NCBI GenBank assembly: GCA_021804485.1
Contig: JAJZHM010000007.1
Span: 1-39,200 of the forward strand
DNA from: Pseudomonadota bacterium
Lineage (GTDB): Bacteria > Pseudomonadota > Gammaproteobacteria > Pseudomonadales > Moraxellaceae
Reading direction: 5' to 3'
Length of the DNA stretch: 39,200 bases
Under the pieces are notes generated by a model, which ran no database searches, was not told the DNA's origin, and was given only the letters and a program-made list of their open reading frames with translations. Both the position numbers and the translations under genes were made by a program. Of the stretch, positions 33,503 to 39,200 are shown in pieces. Each line of letters opens with the position of its first letter. Within the stretch, counting starts at the first letter, position 1.

Positions 33503-35569
33503 ATGGTGGATGACACAAGCGTTGACCTGAACAATCCTGCTTTCTATCTGAACCGGGAACTCAGTATCCTCGAATTTAATCGCCGGGTTCTGGCCCAGGC
33601 ACGCGACCCCATTCACCCGCTCATGGATCGCTTTAATTTTCTCATCATATTTTCACGCAATCTTGATGAGTTTTTCGAAATTCGGGTCGCTGGGCTCAAA
33701 CAGCAGATCCGCCTGAACCGGGCGAGCCCGGGCCCGGACGGCCTGCTCCCCCAAGAAGTTCTGCAAAAAATTGGTGCGATTTGTCATATTGCCGTTGATG
33801 AACAGTATCAACTGCTGAATGACGACCTGTTGCCAGCCCTTGCCGCTGAAAATATCCGCTTTCTGCGCCGTGAAGAACTGACTGAAGCCCAGACCAGCTG
33901 GGTTAAAAAATATTTTCGTGAACAGGTTATGCCTGTATTGACCCCCATTGGGCTTGACCCTGCACACCCCTTTCCACGTCTGGTGAATAAAAGCCTCAAT
34001 TTTATTGTTTCGCTGGAAGGGAAGGATGCCTTCGGCCGACAAATCGAACTAGCTGTGGTCCCAGCACCCCGTTCCTTACCCCGGGTTGTCCGGCTTCCAG
34101 ATGAACTGACCGAAGGTGGCGATCACCACATCCTGCTCTCATCCATCATCCATGAGCATGTCTCCGAACTGTTTCCTGGCATGACGGCAACAGGATGCTA
34201 TCAGTTCCGGGTCACACGTAATGCCGATCTTGCCCTTGATGAGGACGAAGTCGAAGATCTGGCCTCTGCCCTGAAGGGTGAACTACTTTCGCGTCGTTAT
34301 GGCAATGCTGTACGTCTCGAAGTTGCTGATAACTGCCCACAGCAAATCAGGGAATACCTGCTGCGCAAATTTTCCCTGGATGAACAGGATCTTTATCAGG
34401 TCAACGGTCCAGTAAACCTTGCACGCCTCTGGCTCAGCATGGATCGACCGAGGCTGAAGTATGCCCCTTTCACCCCCTCGGTTCCTGAGATTCTACAAAA
34501 AGCCGAAAACTGCTTTGAAGCATTGCGCCTGCGCGATATCCTGCTCATGCATCCTTTTCAGTCGTTTACCCCGGTGATTGAACTGTTGCGTCAGGCAGCC
34601 CAAGACCCCCAGGTTTTGGCCATCAAGCAAACCCTTTACCGAACAGGTCCAGATTCGGAGGTCGTTCAGGCACTGGCGGAAGCAGCCCGAAATGGCAAAG
34701 AAGTGACCGCCGTTATTGAATTGCGAGCCCGTTTCGACGAAGCATCCAATATCGAGGTTGCCAATGTCCTGCAGGAGGCGGGTGCCATTGTTGTTTATGG
34801 CATCGTTGGCTATAAGACCCATGCCAAGATGATTCTGATCGTCCGTCGGGAGAAAAACAAGCTGGTACGCTACGTGCACCTTGGTACTGGTAATTATCAT
34901 GCTGCAAATGCACGGCTCTACACCGACTACTCGCTGATGACCGCCAACCCTGAGCTTTGTGATGATGTCGCAAAGATTTTCCAGGAACTGACCGGCATGG
35001 GACGAACTGCCCGTCTTAAAAAACTCTTTCATGCCCCTTTTACCTTGCAGAATCAACTGCTCTCCATGATTGAAGATGAGATAATGCGGGCTCAACAGAA
35101 TCAACCCGCCCATATCATCTTCAAATGCAATGCCCTGACAGAACGTCAGATCATGCATGCCCTAATTCGTGCCTCACGTGCTGGCGTCCGGGTTGATCTG
35201 ATTGTCCGGTCGGTGTGCTGTCTTCGCCCCGGAATACCCGGTGTCACCGAAAACATTTTCATCCGCTCGATTATTGGACGATTTCTTGAACACACCCGAA
35301 TTTATTACTTTGCCAATGGCGGCTCTCCCCGAATTTACTGCTCGAGTGCAGATCTCATGGACCGAAATCTGATTTCGAGGGTGGAAACCTGTTTTCCTAT
35401 TGAGGATGACAAGCTGCAGCGACGTATTATTCGGGAAGGATTACAGGCCTATCTTCAGGATAACCGTCAGGCCTGGAGTCTGCATGCCGATGGCAGTTGG
35501 GCACACGCCCTTGCCACGGATGAGGTACTTCCCGCCCAAACATGGCTACTTGACCGACTCTCCCGCTAA
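33503..35569 (+). CDS. ppk1: Polyphosphate kinase 1
   Basis: [92 protein letters not shown]. Confidence 0.97.
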   Translation: MVDDTSVDLNNPAFYLNRELSILEFNRRVLAQARDPIHPLMDRFNFLIIFSRNLDEFFEIRVAGLKQQIRLNRASPGPDGLLPQEVLQKIGAICHIAVDEQYQLLNDDLLPALAAENIRFLRREELTEAQTSWVKKYFREQVMPVLTPIGLDPAHPFPRLVNKSLNFIVSLEGKDAFGRQIELAVVPAPRSLPRVVRLPDELTEGGDHHILLSSIIHEHVSELFPGMTATGCYQFRVTRNADLALDEDEVEDLASALKGELLSRRYGNAVRLEVADNCPQQIREYLLRKFSLDEQDLYQVNGPVNLARLWLSMDRPRLKYAPFTPSVPEILQKAENCFEALRLRDILLMHPFQSFTPVIELLRQAAQDPQVLAIKQTLYRTGPDSEVVQALAEAARNGKEVTAVIELRARFDEASNIEVANVLQEAGAIVVYGIVGYKTHAKMILIVRREKNKLVRYVHLGTGNYHAANARLYTDYSLMTANPELCDDVAKIFQELTGMGRTARLKKLFHAPFTLQNQLLSMIEDEIMRAQQNQPAHIIFKCNALTERQIMHALIRASRAGVRVDLIVRSVCCLRPGIPGVTENIFIRSIIGRFLEHTRIYYFANGGSPRIYCSSADLMDRNLISRVETCFPIEDDKLQRRIIREGLQAYLQDNRQAWSLHADGSWAHALATDEVLPAQTWLLDRLSR

Positions 35570-35593
35570 CCCATACCACGAAGTAAAACTCTT

Positions 35594-37252
35594 ATGGCTC
35601 AATACATCTATACCATGAACCGTGTCAGCAAGATTGTTCCGCCCAAGCGGGAAATTCTTAAAGACATCTCCCTCTCCTTCTTCCCAGGAGCAAAAATTGG
35701 CGTTCTGGGGCTAAATGGAGCAGGAAAGTCGACCTTGCTCCGCATCATGGCAGGTATCGATCAGGATATTCAGGGTGAAGCCCGCGCCCAACCAGGCATC
35801 AAAATCGGTTATTTGCCTCAGGAACCGCAACTGGATGCCAACAAAGATGTCCGTGGCAATGTCGAGGATGGCGTTCGGGAAGCAATAGATGCCTTGCAGA
35901 AGCTGGATGCTGTTTTTGCAGCCTACGCACAGCCTGATGCTGATTTTGACCAACTGGCCAGAGATCAGGAGCGTCTGGAAGGAATTATCCAGGCTTGGGA
36001 TGCTCATAATCTGGATCATCGTCTCGAGCAAGCTGCCGATGCCTTGCGTTTACCCCCTTGGGATGCCGCGGTTGAGCGTTTGTCAGGGGGAGAACGCCGC
36101 CGTGTGGCGCTCTGCCGACTCCTCCTGTCGCGCCCGGATATGCTGCTGCTCGATGAACCCACCAACCATCTTGATGCAGAATCCGTTGCCTGGCTGGAAC
36201 AGTACCTCAAGGAATTTTCCGGAACGATTGTAGCGATTACCCATGATCGTTATTTTCTGGATAATGTGGCTGAATGGATTCTTGAACTGGATCGGGGCCA
36301 TGGCATTCCCTGGCACGGCAATTATTCCAGTTGGCTGGAGCAGAAAGAAGCCCGTCTTGAACAGGAAGATCGCACCGAAGAAGCCCACACCAAGGCGCTC
36401 AAGCGAGAACTGGAGTGGGTACGGCAAAATCCGAAAGCCCGTCAGGCCAAAAGCAAGGCCCGTATGGCCGCCTATGAGGAACTTGCCAGCAAGGAATTCC
36501 AGAAGCGTAATGAGACCCAGGAAATCTATATTCCTCCAGGACCACGCCTTGGTGAAAAAGTTCTGGTTGTTGAGGGGCTGTCGAAAAGTTTTGGCGCACG
36601 CCTGCTGTACAGCGATCTGTCCTTTCAGGTACCCCGCGGGGCCATCGTCGGGATTATCGGACCCAATGGCGCTGGAAAAACCACTCTGTTTCGCATGATC
36701 ACGGGAGCTGAGCAACCGGATACCGGACGAGTTGAACTGGGAGATAGCGCTCAAGTCTGTTATGTGGGACAGATTCGTGAGCACCTTGATGACAAAAAGA
36801 CCGTCTGGGAAGAGGTCTCCGGTGGTCTTGACATGCTCAAGGTTGGTGATTTTGAAATGCCCTCCCGAGCCTACCTGGGACGATTCAATTTCAAGGGCTC
36901 TGATCAGCAGAAAAGAGTAGGAGATCTTTCCGGTGGTGAACGCAACCGTTTGCAACTGGCCAAAACTCTGCAGGCTGGTGCCAACCTGATCCTTCTTGAT
37001 GAACCTTCCAATGACCTGGATGTGGAGACCTTGCGGGCACTGGAAGACGCCTTACTGACCTTCCCCGGGGTTGCGATGGTGGTATCACATGACCGCTGGT
37101 TCCTTGATCGTATCGCAACGCACATTCTGGCATTCGAAACAGATGGTGTTGAATGGTTCGAAGGCAACTACAGTGACTTCGAAACCTACCAGAAACAGAA
37201 GCACGGATCATTGCAACCGACTCGCATGAAATACCGAAGCATTCAGTCCTGA
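35594..37252 (+). CDS. ettA: Energy-dependent translational throttle protein EttA (ABC-F)
   Basis: [54 protein letters not shown]; signature and [19 protein letters not shown] are close to canonical EttA. Confidence 0.97.
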   Translation: MAQYIYTMNRVSKIVPPKREILKDISLSFFPGAKIGVLGLNGAGKSTLLRIMAGIDQDIQGEARAQPGIKIGYLPQEPQLDANKDVRGNVEDGVREAIDALQKLDAVFAAYAQPDADFDQLARDQERLEGIIQAWDAHNLDHRLEQAADALRLPPWDAAVERLSGGERRRVALCRLLLSRPDMLLLDEPTNHLDAESVAWLEQYLKEFSGTIVAITHDRYFLDNVAEWILELDRGHGIPWHGNYSSWLEQKEARLEQEDRTEEAHTKALKRELEWVRQNPKARQAKSKARMAAYEELASKEFQKRNETQEIYIPPGPRLGEKVLVVEGLSKSFGARLLYSDLSFQVPRGAIVGIIGPNGAGKTTLFRMITGAEQPDTGRVELGDSAQVCYVGQIREHLDDKKTVWEEVSGGLDMLKVGDFEMPSRAYLGRFNFKGSDQQKRVGDLSGGERNRLQLAKTLQAGANLILLDEPSNDLDVETLRALEDALLTFPGVAMVVSHDRWFLDRIATHILAFETDGVEWFEGNYSDFETYQKQKHGSLQPTRMKYRSIQS

Positions 37253-38763
37253 CGGTACTGGAGCAATAGAACCTGAAGATGCTCAACGGTACGGTGCAAG
37301 GAGGCTAATGCCTCCTGCACTTCTCCCGCTGAATGGCTACTGTCCCGAATCAGTCGGGACATCTGATCCATGGACACACGGACTTGGGCCGTTGCTGCAA
37401 CCTGCTCCATGGCTGAAGTATTGATGGAACCAGCCATCTGACTGACCAGCACCGAACCCTGCTCGATCCATGCAAAACTGTCCAGAGTCTGCTGCATAAG
37501 TTCCTGTTGCCGGGTAACTTCAAGTACTGATTGCCTCATTTCATCGGCAGCGCGACTGGATCGGGTCTGAATATCCTGTACCATGCGGGTAATATCCGCT
37601 GTACTTTGCCCCGTCCGATTGGCCAGAGTACGTACCTCATCGGCGACAACCGCAAAGCCTCGTCCGGCTTCTCCGGCGCGCGCAGCTTCAATCGCAGCAT
37701 TAAGGGCAAGAAGGTTGGTCTGGGCAGCAATCTCGGCAATGACCTGGGTCACCATGCTGATGCCCTGAGCCGCTTCATTGAGGCCAGCCATATCATCGGA
37801 GAATCCTTGCACCATTCTCGCCAAGGCACTGAAGGAATCGACACTCTGCTCGACCTGTTTACCACCGGATTGCACCCGATCCAAGGACTGATGCGCGGCT
37901 GCATCCGCCTGACTGGCTGAAACAGACACCGACTCAACCGACTGGGTCACCTTCCGGACCGCCAGACTGACCTGACTGATGGCACTTTCCTGACTCTGCG
38001 CGTGGGTTCGCAGGTCTGATAAGGCCCCCTCCACCACTTCTTCTTCATGCAGTAACTGGCCGGATGCATCCCGAATCTGCATGATCATGTAAAGGAGGCT
38101 TGACTGCATACTGGCCAAATGAGCCAGAAGCATACCCGCATCATCATCACGATAAACGTCAATCGGGGTGTTCAGATTACCTCGGGCAATGGCTTCAAAG
38201 CAGCGCATGGCAGCAATGAGCGAACGACCTACGGTGGCCTGCATGAACCAGCTGCTGATCATGGCCATGAAAATCGCTGTAGTCATAACCAGAACGGCCA
38301 GTTCTCCCCAACCCTTCCAGGCGCAAACCATAGCAAGCGTTGAAAAAATCATCAGGATGGTCATGTAGCCACTGTAGCGCAGCCCGAAAGGCAAGGCATA
38401 GAACGACTGCATGAGTGAGCTCGGCCAAGATTTCCGGCCATAGAAGCCTGCTGTTGTTTCCCCTCCATGATGAGGCCGCAAAACCAGCAGATAATCATTG
38501 TTTTCCCGGCGTTGGGAAATAAGCCCCTGCAGTTGCCCCAAGCCTTTGATGTTCAATAAACCCTGCCAGGGGCGCCCACTTTCAACCCAACGCCAAAGAG
38601 CACGCCTGCTCTCCGGATCCAGACTGCTCCCGATCATCTGATCAAAATCAGAGCCTAGCGAGAGTACCGCAGGCCAGGCTGTCGGATTATGGACATAGCT
38701 GATCCTGTGCTGAGCGTCCAGCACAACCATGGCCACACCGTGTGTCGCTTGTGCATCTGTCAC
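37243..38763 (-). CDS. Methyl-accepting chemotaxis protein, Aer-like layout (PAS-like N-terminus, TM segment, HAMP-like, MCP)
   Basis: [50 protein letters not shown]; hydrophobic segment [45 protein letters not shown] at 38763 with upstream CGGGAG preferred over ATG 38883, which would overlap the HD-GYP gene. Confidence 0.85.
   Translation of the reverse strand: MTDAQATHGVAMVVLDAQHRISYVHNPTAWPAVLSLGSDFDQMIGSSLDPESRRALWRWVESGRPWQGLLNIKGLGQLQGLISQRRENNDYLLVLRPHHGGETTAGFYGRKSWPSSLMQSFYALPFGLRYSGYMTILMIFSTLAMVCAWKGWGELAVLVMTTAIFMAMISSWFMQATVGRSLIAAMRCFEAIARGNLNTPIDVYRDDDAGMLLAHLASMQSSLLYMIMQIRDASGQLLHEEEVVEGALSDLRTHAQSQESAISQVSLAVRKVTQSVESVSVSASQADAAAHQSLDRVQSGGKQVEQSVDSFSALARMVQGFSDDMAGLNEAAQGISMVTQVIAEIAAQTNLLALNAAIEAARAGEAGRGFAVVADEVRTLANRTGQSTADITRMVQDIQTRSSRAADEMRQSVLEVTRQQELMQQTLDSFAWIEQGSVLVSQMAGSINTSAMEQVAATAQVRVSMDQMSRLIRDSSHSAGEVQEALASLHRTVEHLQVLLLQYRQD
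37294..37320. terminator. Hairpin inside the 3' end of the MCP gene, downstream of the ettA stop
   Basis: GTGC-A-AGGAGGC-TAAT-GCCTCCT-GCAC: 11 bp with one bulged A and a 4-nt loop. Confidence 0.5.
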
Positions 38764-38791
38764 TGTTGATATACTCCCGTTGCCATATGGC

Positions 38792-39200
38792 CTAAAGTGC
38801 AATCTCCCGGCCTGCCCAAAGGTGGTCAAGTCGTCCAAATCCCCAATCCTCGGGATTCTCCCGGCCAATAATCTTGTCATCACAATCGGCTTTGCTCAGA
38901 TCCAATTCCTCTGGAGAAAGGGACTTATGCTGGCGTACCGAAAAAAACACCTTGACCTTCGGCTTAAGCAACTGCTGATCAGTCTGTTCCATCACCACGG
39001 CAAGACGCTGGCTGTGCAAGCGCACCAAAGAGCCAGTCGGGTATATGCCAATCGTTTTGACAAAAAGCTGAAACAGCCGCTCATCAAAATGTCCTTTGCT
39101 CCATTCGGCCATCTTGCGTAAGGCTTCTGCCGGATTCCAGCCGCGTTTGTAGGGACGATCCGAGGTAATGGCATCATAAACATCACAAATTGCCCCCATA
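38792..39200 (-). CDS. HD-GYP domain protein, partial (C-terminal part)
   Basis: [71 protein letters not shown] matches the end of an HD-GYP phosphodiesterase. Upstream part outside the window. Confidence 0.9.
   Translation of the reverse strand, partial: MGAICDVYDAITSDRPYKRGWNPAEALRKMAEWSKGHFDERLFQLFVKTIGIYPTGSLVRLHSQRLAVVMEQTDQQLLKPKVKVFFSVRQHKSLSPEELDLSKADCDDKIIGRENPEDWGFGRLDHLWAGREIAL

Noticed and set aside
34493-35158. 221-aa minus-strand ORF opposite ppk1
   Set aside because: Antisense of the conserved PPK1 catalytic region.
36083-36955. 290-aa minus-strand ORF antisense to ettA
   Set aside because: Lies wholly within a strongly conserved EttA coding frame; the translation shows no domain and looks like a codon-bias shadow.

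Overview
The window reads as a gammaproteobacterial core-genome segment with little accessory content. I found no mobile element, CRISPR array, phage, rRNA or tRNA. The genes are mostly housekeeping: DUF1631, nadC, a hemerythrin chemoreceptor, priA, DUF1249-nudF, thiC, a TolC-family gene, DUF423, waaA, an FAD-oxidoreductase/aldo-keto-reductase pair, YceI, a flavoprotein, hslVU, DUF971, ubiE-ubiJ-ubiB, hisI-hisE, tatABC, an FKBP PPIase, an AlgP-like protein, TIGR02444, two ABC-F ATPases, a YkgJ-like protein, hemB, ppk1, a PAS-type chemoreceptor and an HD-GYP fragment. From memory, several local blocks resemble Pseudomonas gene neighbourhoods. The least-explained stretch is about 17.70-18.59 kb. 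There, a possible TTGACA-headed leader with nested and mutually exclusive stems and several GGA motifs precedes an uncharacterised polytopic membrane protein. Other points of interest are the hemerythrin-MCP fusion, terminator-like hairpins embedded in convergent gene ends, a Mg-type HemB, and a C8 tract between thiC and tolC. I see no convincing evidence of a wholly new multi-gene system. The leader RNA plus membrane protein is the best candidate for something undescribed.
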